22,159 nt of DNA from CAZVWV01 sp964631745 (GTDB lineage Bacteria > Bdellovibrionota_C > UBA2361 > JBGSMV01): NCBI GenBank assembly GCA_964631745.1, contig CAZVWV010000055.1, forward strand, positions 1 to 22,159. The letters are read 5' to 3'. Shown here piece by piece: positions 1 to 7,237 of this stretch. The number at the start of each line of letters is the position of its first letter. Position 1 is the stretch's first letter. Made by a program: the position numbers and the translations under genes. Below the pieces are notes generated by a model, which was not told where the DNA came from, ran no database searches, and saw nothing but the letters and a program-made list of their open reading frames with translations.

Positions 1-1982
1 TGAGCGCTGAAAGCCTTCTTACGACTGAGCGCACCCTTAAGTAGCTCAGGCAGCGCGGTGGATGGCTTTCTAAAGACAGATTGCTCAAGCGCCCGCAGTT
101 CCACAACGTCAAAAGCGTGCGCTTTTTTACGTACAATACATTTAAATTGAAAGGGATGCCCCTCTGCCTTAAGATTGAGCGCGGACAGATCTTTACTTTG
201 ATCGCAAACTGTACGTTCAAGTTCCATTTCAATTTGACGAATATTGTAACCGACGGGGCGGTAGGCGAGATAGATTATCTCCGCCACGAGTTCGAGATCG
301 TCTAACGCCACGGGGCCGCAGCCAAGGACCTCACGCATCCGCCGACGATAGCTCTCCAACAGGACCGCACGCGCTTGATTATCTTCAAGCGCAATGTAGC
401 GCCTCGCTAAGGTGGGGGTGATAAATCCGTTTACTTCGCTTCGAAGCTCTTGGAGTCGATCCAAATGCGCGGTCGTGAGAGGCGTCGTATCCAGAAGGCT
501 GGAGAATGTCACCAGATTTTGTTCCGCATAGTCTGTATCACTAAGCAGCGAAGTCAGAAGATTGCGGTAGGCGGCGAGATCTAGTGTTATTTTTCCGGAA
601 TCTCGCAATTGTGTTATTTGGCCAGCGATCTGCTCGCAGCTTTGCGACAGATTGCGGCCGAATCCGTTACAAAGGACCCCAAGCCCTACTGTCCTCTTCT
701 CTCTACCCTCCAGCTCGAGCACTTTTACCAGGTTAAGTAACGGAACAAAGGATGACGTTAGCGCTTGCGCCTGTAAGGGTGGGTGCACCAGGATTTGTAA
801 GAGCTCGTGCGCATCGCGTGGATTTCCCAGTTCGAGAACTACCGCTAGATTCTGATTGGATATGGTTCGGGCCGCCGAAATTAGGTCAGCGTTATTAAGA
901 AGCGCATTCAGATCATCGATATTTTCGCACTGCAGATGCTCTGTGATACTGGCGATATTTGCCAAAATAGGCTTCTCCAGACGACCCTGTCCTGAACTCC
1001 GAGCTTCTCTGTCGTAAGATTCACCCAAAATCACCCGACCGATGCGGACCAGAATCTCGGCAAAATCCTCGTATGATGGATATTCGATCTTATCGCATAG
1101 AAACCGATTAAATCTGTCCTGCGTGTTATGAATATATGCGAGGCGGTCATGGTCGAAAAGAAATTCCCCCAATTGGCGAGCATCGCCCACCTTAGCTCGC
1201 GCCAATAGACACTCGAGAGGCTGTAGCGGAAGGTCGCCCACCACGCTAACCGGGTCGCCAAGCCGCCCCGGCGAAACTTCTTCCAATCCTTCCTCGAAAT
1301 TCGGAGCGCAGCAGTTCAGAAATTCCTCGATCTCTGAGAGTGAACGCATACGACCGTAATAGATCAAAAGCTTAAAGTGTTCGCTGGGAAGGCGCATTAC
1401 AAGGTTTGCCAGCCGCTGACTCGGATCCGATTCCAGCGCGGATTGCAACCGCACTATTTTTTCATGCTGGGGTGGCACAGATGCTGGCAAGGCGACATCG
1501 GGGAACTGGAAAAGTCCCAAAATTAACTCTGAATTGTCAGCCAGTGGATCATCGGCGGCCAGGCGTGGGAAGCGCTGCCCGTTGGACTCAACAATAAAGC
1601 GTGCTTGAGCCTCTTCACAAAACTTTTCTACTTCTTCGCTGAGTAGCCCGGTTCGTTGTTTAGCCAGAGATTGCTGCGTACCGCGAATGAGGCCGCGCTG
1701 AATTAGTTCTCGAAGGGTCGCCAAGGGACCCGAGTCTTGATAAATTCTTGTTAATTCGCCTTCCTGGGTTTCTTGGAGGCCAAGTTCGAAGCCGACAAAC
1801 CTTCGCACCTTAGCTCGATCAAGAGTTTCAATCTGATTCTGCGCCGCCTCCAGTATCTCCCGGGAGAGGCCGGTTTCGGCCTCGACAAAGTTGCGAAGCT
1901 CCTCGCGGATCTCCGCCTCTGAGGGCGGAGTGAGGCGCACTTTTACCAACCGGGAGCCAGAAGTTGCCTGTTCAAATCTCAT
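1..1982 (-). CDS. Large unrecognised protein, C-terminus beyond window
   Basis: A single minus-strand frame is open from an ATG at 1982 to the left edge: 660 complete codons and no stop, so the C-terminus is missing. The start is well fixed. An in-frame TAA lies about 30 nt upstream, no other start codon lies between, and an AGGA ribosome-binding site sits about 8 nt before the ATG. The protein starts MRFEQATSGSRLVKV and has no signal peptide or hydrophobic segment. It is Leu-, Glu- and Arg-rich with many predicted amphipathic helices. I see no nucleotide-binding, zinc or catalytic motif, so the function is unknown; a helical-repeat scaffold is possible. Codon use resembles the neighbouring housekeeping genes. 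The gene is separated from uup by 379 nt on the same strand, so it is probably transcribed on its own. Coding status is confident; function is not assignable. Confidence 0.85.
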   Translation of the reverse strand, partial: MRFEQATSGSRLVKVRLTPPSEAEIREELRNFVEAETGLSREILEAAQNQIETLDRAKVRRFVGFELGLQETQEGELTRIYQDSGPLATLRELIQRGLIRGTQQSLAKQRTGLLSEEVEKFCEEAQARFIVESNGQRFPRLAADDPLADNSELILGLFQFPDVALPASVPPQHEKIVRLQSALESDPSQRLANLVMRLPSEHFKLLIYYGRMRSLSEIEEFLNCCAPNFEEGLEEVSPGRLGDPVSVVGDLPLQPLECLLARAKVGDARQLGEFLFDHDRLAYIHNTQDRFNRFLCDKIEYPSYEDFAEILVRIGRVILGESYDREARSSGQGRLEKPILANIASITEHLQCENIDDLNALLNNADLISAARTISNQNLAVVLELGNPRDAHELLQILVHPPLQAQALTSSFVPLLNLVKVLELEGREKRTVGLGVLCNGFGRNLSQSCEQIAGQITQLRDSGKITLDLAAYRNLLTSLLSDTDYAEQNLVTFSSLLDTTPLTTAHLDRLQELRSEVNGFITPTLARRYIALEDNQARAVLLESYRRRMREVLGCGPVALDDLELVAEIIYLAYRPVGYNIRQIEMELERTVCDQSKDLSALNLKAEGHPFQFKCIVRKKAHAFDVVELRALEQSVFRKPSTALPELLKGALSRKKAFSA

Positions 1983-2361
1983 ACTACATCCTGTATAGGC
2001 GCAGGCATTTTATGATTTCGGTGAGTCTTAAGATACAGCGGCACTGGCGGATTTTAGGTGGTTTCAATCTCGAGGGGTCGATTGAGCAAAGCACGAGGGA
2101 ACACGGGCGCCTGGCATCCCGGCTCCTAATCTGCTCGGAGACCCTGCGCAACCACACTTCCCAGCGTGGCTGGGCCAAGTTGGCGCGGTCTAACTGGTGC
2201 ATACCACCATAATTAGTGTAGATATTTCGATGGGTTATGCAGCCTTTCGCTCACGCAAATCACCCATCTTTACGTAATGCCCATGGGGTGTGGCTCCGAT
2301 CAGAGCTAAAATCCCCCGCAAGCCTCTGCAAAAGCATCCAAGCGCCATGGGTTTTGAAGCA
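1983..2361. other. Intergenic gap between uup and the large minus-strand gene
   Basis: No credible gene is seen here; the short open frames on both strands have no ribosome-binding site or recognisable product. The gap should hold the end of the uup transcript and the promoter of the gene at 1982. I could not identify a strong -35/-10 pair for that gene. The only structure noticed is a spaced inverted repeat ending in the uup stop codon, listed separately. Confidence 0.5.
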
Positions 2362-2366
2362 TTACG
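2273..2366. repeat. Spaced inverted repeat overlapping the uup stop codon
   Basis: CGTAATGC at 2273-2280 is followed directly by CCATGG. The complementary arm is CCATGG at 2345-2350, then an 8-nt insert, then GCATTACG at 2359-2366. The right arm contains the uup stop codon (TTA on the plus strand, 2362-2364). There is no T-tract, so this is not a standard intrinsic terminator. It may stabilise the 3' end of the message or be fortuitous. Confidence 0.3.
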
Positions 2367-4185
2367 GCAGCGAAGCCTTAATGCGCTCTAACTCGTTCCA
2401 GCGTTCGTAGAGCGCTTCAATGCGGGCTTGTTCTTGGGCTAGGTTGTCGCAGAGTTCCGCCAGCGTCGCTGAGCTTCCGACCGTGGCGTCAGACGAGATC
2501 TGGGCTTGTATCGTACTGGCGCGTTTTTCAGCCTTTACAATATCTTCCTCAATCGAACGTAGCTCACGGGCCTCTTTAAAGGTTAATTTAGTGCGTTTTT
2601 TTTCTGAGTTGGCGTTCGCAGGGCCTTCGACTTCGTACTTGGAGCTTCGGACTTTGCGCTCCTTCAGGGCAGCGCTTCTGGCAACTTCCCACTGCATGTA
2701 GTCCGCATATAGTCCACCTGCAAGTTGTCCTAAGGCAAGTACGCTGGTTGCGCAGCGCTCCAGTAGGTAACGATCGTGTGTGATAAGAACGATAGCGCCC
2801 GGATATTCATCGAAGCTCTGCTCTAAAATCTCTAATGTGTTGATGTCGAGATCGTTTGTGGGCTCATCAAAAAACAAAATATCGCTCTCTTCCAGCATTA
2901 AACGAGCGAGCAATAATCTGGCCTGTTCCCCCCCGGATAAATTCGCAACGGGTAGCGATAACTGATCTCGGGTGAACAAAAAGCGCTCGGCCCAACCCAC
3001 CACATGAATCGAGCGCCCCTGAAACACAACTGCATCCCCTTCATGGCACAGTGCTGCCTTAAGACTAATGCTGGGGTCGAGTTGTCGTCGGGCTTGATCA
3101 AAGAAAGCAGTTCGGAGTCGTGAGGCTCTTTGAACATGTCCCTTGTCGGGCTCTAGTTCCCCAAGTAGTGTGCGAATGAAGGTGGTTTTTCCACTGCCAT
3201 TTGCACCCACTATTCCCAGGCGAGTGCCTGGAGTAAGTATCAACGAGATATCATGAAATAAGGGGGCCTCAGCGAATTGTTTCGAGATATGCTCAACTTT
3301 TATAAGATCGCTAGTCTTTCGCTTAGAAGCGGCAAATTCAAAGGTTACTTTGCGTTCATCAATGTTGATCGATTTGAGTTGGTCGCTCAATTTAAGCGCC
3401 TGATCACTTCTAAATTTTTGCTTCGTAGTTCTAGCTTTGGCGCCTTGCCTTAGCCAGGCCACTTCGCGCCGCACCTTGTTTGCTAAGGAATCTTTGTTCT
3501 GTTGTAGGCCAAAGAGATGATTAGCGCGTGCCTCCAGAAAATCAGCATAGTCGCCGACTGCTTGAAAATAACCAGAAGGATAGCGCCGGTTAATTTCGAC
3601 TAAGCGCTTCGCAAGTTGCGCAATTAGATAGCGATCATGGGTCACAAATATAATCGCGCAATTTAGTTGCAAAAGAGTTTCCTCCAGCCAGAAAACTCCT
3701 TCGATATCGAGATGATTGGTGGGCTCATCTAGTAATAAGAGTTCAGGTTCGAGAATTAAGCTTGAGGCGATAGCCAAGCGCTTGCGCCATCCCCCCGAAA
3801 GTGTACCAACCAGGGCAGATTGATCCACGAAACCGATCTGCCCGCAGATCCTTGAGAGCTGGGCTTCAACCTCGCGCTCGTCGCGATGCGCGTCGTGAAG
3901 CACCCTTTCTAAAGTTTCTCTAACGCTGAGCTCTTCGTTGAACTTGTCCTGCTGGGGAACATACGCCACGCGTAGCCCGCTTTTGGATCGCACCTGTCCC
4001 GAATCGGGCTCAAGCTGTTGGGCTAACATCCTTAACAGGGTAGATTTGCCTGAGCCGTTTGGCCCGATAAGCGCGACCCGTTCACGCTCCGCAATTGCGA
4101 TAGAGATACTGCTAAATAGCGGTTTTCCTCCGAACGACTTAGAGAGGTTTTGCGCGCTAAGAAGTGGTGGTGGAGTTGAAGACAT
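2362..4185 (-). CDS. uup: ABC-F ATPase, Uup type
   Basis: This is a 607-residue soluble protein with two tandem ABC ATPase domains and no membrane segments, typical of the ABC-F family, whose members act on the ribosome rather than in transport. Domain 1 has Walker A GPNGSGKST (41-49), signature LSGGW (129-133) and Walker B ending DEPTNHLD (about 149-160). A charged linker follows (about 215-275), the region that contacts P-site tRNA in this family. Domain 2 has GANGSGKTT (327-335), LSGGEQ (416-421) and DEPTNDLD (to 447). The C-terminal ~80 residues form a Lys/Glu-rich coiled coil like that of Uup, which binds DNA in E. coli. Length and both ATPase sites are intact. It starts 91 nt after higA1 on the same strand with no obvious Shine-Dalgarno, and probably has its own promoter. 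EttA- or YbiT-type assignment is less likely because of the C-terminal coiled coil. Confidence 0.93.
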   Translation of the reverse strand: MSSTPPPLLSAQNLSKSFGGKPLFSSISIAIAERERVALIGPNGSGKSTLLRMLAQQLEPDSGQVRSKSGLRVAYVPQQDKFNEELSVRETLERVLHDAHRDEREVEAQLSRICGQIGFVDQSALVGTLSGGWRKRLAIASSLILEPELLLLDEPTNHLDIEGVFWLEETLLQLNCAIIFVTHDRYLIAQLAKRLVEINRRYPSGYFQAVGDYADFLEARANHLFGLQQNKDSLANKVRREVAWLRQGAKARTTKQKFRSDQALKLSDQLKSINIDERKVTFEFAASKRKTSDLIKVEHISKQFAEAPLFHDISLILTPGTRLGIVGANGSGKTTFIRTLLGELEPDKGHVQRASRLRTAFFDQARRQLDPSISLKAALCHEGDAVVFQGRSIHVVGWAERFLFTRDQLSLPVANLSGGEQARLLLARLMLEESDILFFDEPTNDLDINTLEILEQSFDEYPGAIVLITHDRYLLERCATSVLALGQLAGGLYADYMQWEVARSAALKERKVRSSKYEVEGPANANSEKKRTKLTFKEARELRSIEEDIVKAEKRASTIQAQISSDATVGSSATLAELCDNLAQEQARIEALYERWNELERIKASLP

Positions 4186-4211
4186 GCTGGAACGTTAGCT
4201 GAAAGAGATGG

Positions 4212-4240
4212 AGTATAACGAAATGCTTGGAATAGCGAAA
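4212..4240 (-). promoter_or_regulatory. Candidate uup promoter
   Basis: On the minus strand a good -10 (TATACT, 4217-4212) lies 17 nt after a poor -35 (TTTCGC, 4240-4235), about 27 nt upstream of the uup start. The -10 is convincing and the -35 is weak. Read-through from higBA is also possible. Confidence 0.35.
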
Positions 4241-4276
4241 CCGCCCTAGTTGTTCTTGCTTAGATATAGCAGAACC

Positions 4277-4573
4277 TTATGCCGCTAAAGTAGTTACTTC
4301 CTTTTTGAGGCGAGTCCCTAACCTATCCTTCTCAGTCTCAAGGTCGTACCAAGCTTGGAGGTTTATCCAAAAGCGCTCTGACAAGCCGAAATACATTGCT
4401 AGACGCAATCCTGTGTCGGCGGTTATTCCCCTTTTTGCTTGAACAATTTCATTAATGCGGCGCGCTGGCACAGAAATGTCCTTTGCAAGCTTGTACTGAG
4501 AGATAGCCATTGGCTTCAAGAACTCCTCTAGAAGGATTTCACCAGGATGTATGGGTTTAAGTTTCCTTGCCAT
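4277..4573 (-). CDS. higA: HigA-family antitoxin (copy 1)
   Basis: This 98-residue protein is the antitoxin of a HigBA module. It binds and neutralises the toxin and represses the operon. The N-terminus has the family hallmark PIHPGEILLEEFL (7-19), followed by a helix-turn-helix of about residues 24-58 and a conserved WINLQAWYDLE stretch after it. A strong ribosome-binding site (AGGAG, 6 nt before ATG) precedes it. It starts 13 nt after the toxin stop codon, so the two genes are co-transcribed in toxin-first order. The region is AT-richer than the housekeeping genes, consistent with acquisition. It differs in sequence from the second HigA at 21192-21482 but shares the HPG motif and the NEI...KRGI core. 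Confidence 0.93.
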   Translation of the reverse strand: MARKLKPIHPGEILLEEFLKPMAISQYKLAKDISVPARRINEIVQAKRGITADTGLRLAMYFGLSERFWINLQAWYDLETEKDRLGTRLKKEVTTLAA

Positions 4574-4586
4574 TTTTATCTCCTAA

Positions 4587-4865
4587 TTAGTGATAATCAA
4601 CAATTTCCACTTCATATGCACTTCCATCCATCCACTTGAAGCAAATTCTCCATTGGTCATTTATTCTGATGCTATGCTGACCGTCTCTATTGCCATGTAA
4701 CTTCTCTAGTCTATTGGCTGGTGGTATTTTTAAATCCTCTAGTCTTCCGGCGCCTTCTAGTAACAAGAGCTTCCTCAACGCAACTTTCTGAATGTTTGCG
4801 AATCTTTTAGAGCCAGCACGTTTGAAGATCTGTTCAGTTTCTCTACACCTAAAGCTCTTTATCAT
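4587..4865 (-). CDS. higB: HigB-family toxin, RelE/ParE fold (copy 1)
   Basis: This is a 92-residue basic protein of the HigB/RelE-like plasmid maintenance toxin family. Such toxins enter the ribosomal A site and cleave mRNA during translation. The family core NRLEKLHGNR...SIRINDQWRICF spans about residues 51-76, and the end YEVEIVDYH is typical and also present in the second HigB of this window. Full length compared with the family. The ATG at 4865 lies only 8 nt after the predicted -10 box, so no proper Shine-Dalgarno would be transcribed. The gene precedes higA by 13 nt. Expression should be controlled by the palindromic operator covering the promoter. Confidence 0.93.
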   Translation of the reverse strand: MIKSFRCRETEQIFKRAGSKRFANIQKVALRKLLLLEGAGRLEDLKIPPANRLEKLHGNRDGQHSIRINDQWRICFKWMDGSAYEVEIVDYH

Positions 4866-4871
4866 CTAACT

Positions 4872-4902
4872 CGATAATAACGATCTTCGTTATTATCGTC
4901 AA
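4872..4902 (-). promoter_or_regulatory. higBA-1 promoter with superimposed palindromic operator
   Basis: On the minus strand TTGACG (4902-4897) and TATTAT (4879-4874) are spaced by exactly 17 nt, a near-consensus sigma-70 promoter. A perfect inverted repeat, CGATAATAACGA, a 3-nt spacer and its complement, occupies 4872-4898. It therefore covers the end of the -35, the whole spacer and the -10. This is the expected layout for autorepression by the HigA-HigB complex. A related imperfect palindrome (GCGTTATTACGC, 4903-4914) lies next to it and could be a second site. Confidence 0.75.
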
Positions 4903-4957
4903 GCGTTATTACGCAAAATAAAGGATAGTGGCGTAATGATCGAATAAAACTGACAGA

Positions 4958-4986
4958 TTGCCTTACGGAAAATTGCAGTTTATTCT
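4958..4986 (+). promoter_or_regulatory. Candidate promoter of the isochorismatase-like gene
   Basis: TTGCCT (4958-4963) and TATTCT (4981-4986) are separated by 17 nt on the plus strand. This predicts transcription starting near 4993 and a leader of about 34 nt with a GGAG ribosome-binding site at 5017-5020. It lies back to back with the higBA promoter, about 55 nt from its operator. Confidence 0.45.
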
Positions 4987-5026
4987 TCTAAAATTATCTG
5001 GCTAAAAAATTGTTTTGGAGTGATTC

Positions 5027-5590
5027 GTGCATAATCCAGCAATATTTGTAATTGATATGCTCAATGATTGCTTTGGGCATGCGGAGCTTGCAATTAAAAG
5101 AGAAGTATTATGTAAGTCGATTAACGAGCTTACGGAATTTGCTCGTGCACATAAAATACCGGTAGTTTGGGTCCGACAGGAATTCGAACCTGATCTTAGT
5201 GATGCCTTCCTCGATCAACGTCGAGAAAACATTAAGATGTTCATCAAAGGGACTTCCGGTCCTCAAATTCTAGAAGAGCTTGTTCGAGCAGAGTGTGATC
5301 ATGAACTCATTAAAAAACGCTACAGCATGTTTTACGGGACGGATATTGAAGACCTACTCTCTGAACTTCAAACAGATACTTTAGTTCTTGTAGGAGTAAA
5401 CACGCACGCTTGTGTTAGAATGGCTGCGATTGACGGATATCAAAGAGATTATGAGGTCATTATCATTAGCGATGGTGTGGATTCAAAAGATCGACGCCAT
5501 CATGAAGTGACCTTAGATTATCTCGATGGAGGAGTGGCAACGGTGATGTCGCTCCAGGAATTTGAAGAAAAGTTCAAAGAAGCTGTATAA
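5027..5590 (+). CDS. Isochorismatase-like cysteine hydrolase
   Basis: This 187-residue single-domain protein belongs to the isochorismatase-like superfamily. Members hydrolyse C-N or ether bonds (nicotinamidase, ureidoacrylate or N-carbamoylsarcosine amidases, isochorismatase). The catalytic triad is visible: Asp10 in FVIDMLND, Lys97 in KKRYSMFYGT, and the nucleophile Cys129 in GVNTHACVRMAA, with the cis-peptide region just before it. The substrate cannot be told from these motifs. The start is GTG at 5027 with GGAG 6 nt upstream. The gene is AT-rich, like the divergent higBA genes beside it and unlike the GC-richer genes further out, which suggests recent acquisition with that module. It is followed by a 200-nt gap and a convergent carbonic anhydrase gene, so it is monocistronic. 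Confidence 0.88.
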   Translation: MHNPAIFVIDMLNDCFGHAELAIKREVLCKSINELTEFARAHKIPVVWVRQEFEPDLSDAFLDQRRENIKMFIKGTSGPQILEELVRAECDHELIKKRYSMFYGTDIEDLLSELQTDTLVLVGVNTHACVRMAAIDGYQRDYEVIIISDGVDSKDRRHHEVTLDYLDGGVATVMSLQEFEEKFKEAV

Positions 5591-5608
5591 CAATTAACGC
5601 CAGGCAGA

Positions 5609-5703
5609 ATGCTAACCCATTGGGATTTTTGGATGGCGGGGCAGTCCAAAAGTAGGGCCGCTCGAAGGGGCTCACTATTAGCTGCCCTGTTAACATATCG
5701 ATG
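5609..5703. repeat. Structured intergenic region with nested imperfect inverted repeats
   Basis: Between the isochorismatase-like gene and carbonic anhydrase, several short complementary pairs are nested: GGGCAG (5639-5644) with CTGCCC (5682-5687), and TTTTGGA (5627-5633) with TCCAAAA (5645-5651). Some are mutually exclusive. The 10-mer AAAAGTAGGG (5648-5657), followed three bases on by GCTC, is also found in the two repeat copies near the right end of the window. This may be a decayed member of that family or a folded RNA 3' end. Confidence 0.3.
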
Positions 5704-5766
5704 CAACCCGCTCCTATAAAGTTGGTGCCTTCGATGGACTACAGAGTAGGGATCGACAGGAATTCA

Positions 5767-5778
5767 TCCCAGCTGGGA
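5767..5778. repeat. Perfect 12-bp palindrome in the convergent gap
   Basis: TCCCAGCTGGGA lies 15 nt beyond the carbonic anhydrase stop codon, in the gap between two convergent genes. No T-run follows on either strand, so a terminator role is unproven. Confidence 0.35.
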
Positions 5779-5792
5779 ACAGGAACTGCCGC

Positions 5793-6440
5793 CTAATCTC
5801 CTTTATCATTCGTGGCCATGCGATAAATCAGATCGACCTCTTCCAGCTCGGTGACGCACACTCCTAAATCCTTTAGCAGGCCATCTTCCAGACCGTAAAT
5901 CCAGCCGTGAACGGAAAGCGCTTGCCCGGACCTCCAAGCTTCCTGAACTACGGTGGTATGACAGATGTTGTGTACCTGTTCAATAACGTTTAGCTCGCAA
6001 AGGCGATTCAGCCGCCGCGTATCGTCTGCGATTTCCATCAGGAGATCCGTATGTTTGCTAAAAACATCTTTGATATGTCTTAGCCAGTTGTCGATTAGCC
6101 CGAACTGGGTATTGCCAAGCGCTGCTTTGACACCGCCGCAGCCGTAATGACCGCAGAGAATTATATGTTTAACCTTAAGCACCGAAACGGCGAACTCGAT
6201 TACCGACAAGCAGTTAAAGTCAGTATGCACTACCAAGTTTCCAACATTACGATGCACGAAGATCTCTCCCGGCATCAGCCCCACGATCTGGTTGGCAGAA
6301 ACGCGGCTATCGGAACATCCAATCCACAAATATTGTGGAGTTTGTTGCTTTGAGAGTTTTAGAAAAAAGTCCGGGTCCTGGGTTTTAACGCTAGCCGACC
6401 AAGCTCTATTCCTTTCAAAAAGTTCCTTGAGTGTGCGCAA
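5793..6440 (-). CDS. can: Beta-class carbonic anhydrase
   Basis: This 215-residue cytoplasmic zinc enzyme interconverts CO2 and bicarbonate, supplying bicarbonate to carboxylases. Zinc ligands Cys42, His98 and Cys101 and the catalytic dyad Asp44/Arg46 (CSDSR, then CGHYGCGG) are intact. The downstream GLIDNWLRHI and CELNVIEQV blocks and length match E. coli Can. The start is TTG at 6440; an in-frame TGA lies three codons upstream and no other canonical start lies between. A GAGG ribosome-binding site sits about 11 nt before it. The reading begins at the point expected from the family. A TTGACT element lies about 95 nt upstream, but the -10 could not be fixed. The gene is divergent from the pseudopilin gene and convergent with the isochorismatase-like gene. 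Confidence 0.95.
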   Translation of the reverse strand: MRTLKELFERNRAWSASVKTQDPDFFLKLSKQQTPQYLWIGCSDSRVSANQIVGLMPGEIFVHRNVGNLVVHTDFNCLSVIEFAVSVLKVKHIILCGHYGCGGVKAALGNTQFGLIDNWLRHIKDVFSKHTDLLMEIADDTRRLNRLCELNVIEQVHNICHTTVVQEAWRSGQALSVHGWIYGLEDGLLKDLGVCVTELEEVDLIYRMATNDKGD

Positions 6441-6766
6441 GATGTTTCAATCCTCAAAAAATAACTTGGGGAGATAATATGGGCCAATAATGTTGACCAA
6501 TAATGTTGATATGGTTGGAAGTCAAGGGGATTCGTAAATTGCTCCGGGAACCCGCCTTAGAAAGAGAGCTGCTCTGCATTCATTTCTTGCTTAGTGTAAC
6601 GTTGATGAGCTCTCCTACGAGTTATTCTTAGCCCGCCTACGAATTTCATCCAGACTCTCAAGTAGTTACACTTAGGAGCTAACCGGCACACGCTTTGCAC
6701 TAAGTGACGGTAGTGACTGTAGCGACTGCCTTAGGGACCGGCTTCTAAATATTTTGCGAGGGAGCC
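6441..6766. other. Divergent intergenic region, carbonic anhydrase / pseudopilin
   Basis: No gene is seen in these 326 nt. They must hold two divergent promoters. On the minus strand TTGACT is present and TATTAT lies near the carbonic anhydrase start, but their spacing does not fit one promoter. An imperfect inverted repeat pairs TTAGTGTAAC near 6591 with GTTACACTTA near 6665 (one mismatch). Three 9-nt near-repeats (GTGACGGTA, GTGACTGTA, GCGACTGCC) follow one another around 6704-6730, just upstream of the pseudopilin gene. They could be activator sites. Confidence 0.4.
6484..6509. repeat. Perfect 13-bp tandem duplication
   Basis: CCAATAATGTTGA occurs twice with no spacer (6484-6496 and 6497-6509), 44-70 nt upstream of the carbonic anhydrase start. 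Read on the minus strand it yields TCAACATTATTGG twice, so it supplies or alters possible promoter elements of that gene. It is either a slippage duplication or a pair of regulator sites. Confidence 0.75.
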
Positions 6767-7219
6767 ATGAGAACGAGATACTTACAAAGTGAACGAGCCT
6801 TCACATTTATCGAAATGGTAGTAACGATGGGGTTAGCCATGGTGTGCTCAAGCGCAGCCATGCTGAATGTGAAAGAGCTAACTGAGCCCCTAAAGAACGG
6901 ATCGGCAGAGATCGTATCGTTTATAAAACAGGCCCGCGGCAAAGCCATCTCGACTACTTCGGCCTACACCATTGTACCGATTTCATCCACCCAGTTCAAA
7001 GTGCAGGTCTCGACAACTTGCAGCGCCACAGAGTTCGAAGATGACGAACGGCTTACCTTAAATTTACCAACTGGAGCGTATATTACTGACACTGATTGGA
7101 CCCTATGTTTTAACGCACGTGGCTTGCCAGATGGCACACTCGATGTGACAGTGCGCGACCAAGACACTGATTATAAGACGGTCGAGGTGTTCCTAGGCGG
7201 CGGCGTGCGCACGTTGTGA
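6767..7219 (+). CDS. Type IV prepilin-like pseudopilin (GspH/FimT type)
   Basis: This 150-residue protein has a class III prepilin signal: a short basic leader (MRTRYLQSER), then A11, F12-TFI-E16 and a long hydrophobic helix to about residue 33. Cleavage is expected before F12 by prepilin peptidase, and Glu16 is the conserved E5 used for pilus assembly. The residue before the cleavage site is Ala instead of the near-universal Gly. The C-terminal part contains two cysteines (in TTCSATEF and TLCFNARGLPDG) and the NARGxP-like pattern found in GspH/FimT minor pseudopilins. It has a GAGG ribosome-binding site. No other pilus or secretion genes lie nearby, so it is an orphan minor pilin whose partners must be elsewhere. 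It converges on the protease gene with an 18-nt gap. Confidence 0.82.
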   Translation: MRTRYLQSERAFTFIEMVVTMGLAMVCSSAAMLNVKELTEPLKNGSAEIVSFIKQARGKAISTTSAYTIVPISSTQFKVQVSTTCSATEFEDDERLTLNLPTGAYITDTDWTLCFNARGLPDGTLDVTVRDQDTDYKTVEVFLGGGVRTL

Positions 7220-7237
7220 TGAAGCTGGCAGGCTCAT

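Noticed and set aside
1984..2212. Short open frames on both strands in the gap before uup
   Set aside because: They mirror one another, lack ribosome-binding sites and show no recognisable sequence.
4251..4276. Possible terminator hairpin after higA1
   Set aside because: The stem has a bulge and is not followed by a T-tract on the minus strand.
5174..5765. Exact 12-mer CGACAGGAATTC occurring at 5174-5185 and 5754-5765, the first resembling an antisense T-arm
   Set aside because: The first copy is coding sequence of the hydrolase; flanks do not continue the match, and no tRNA fold is possible.
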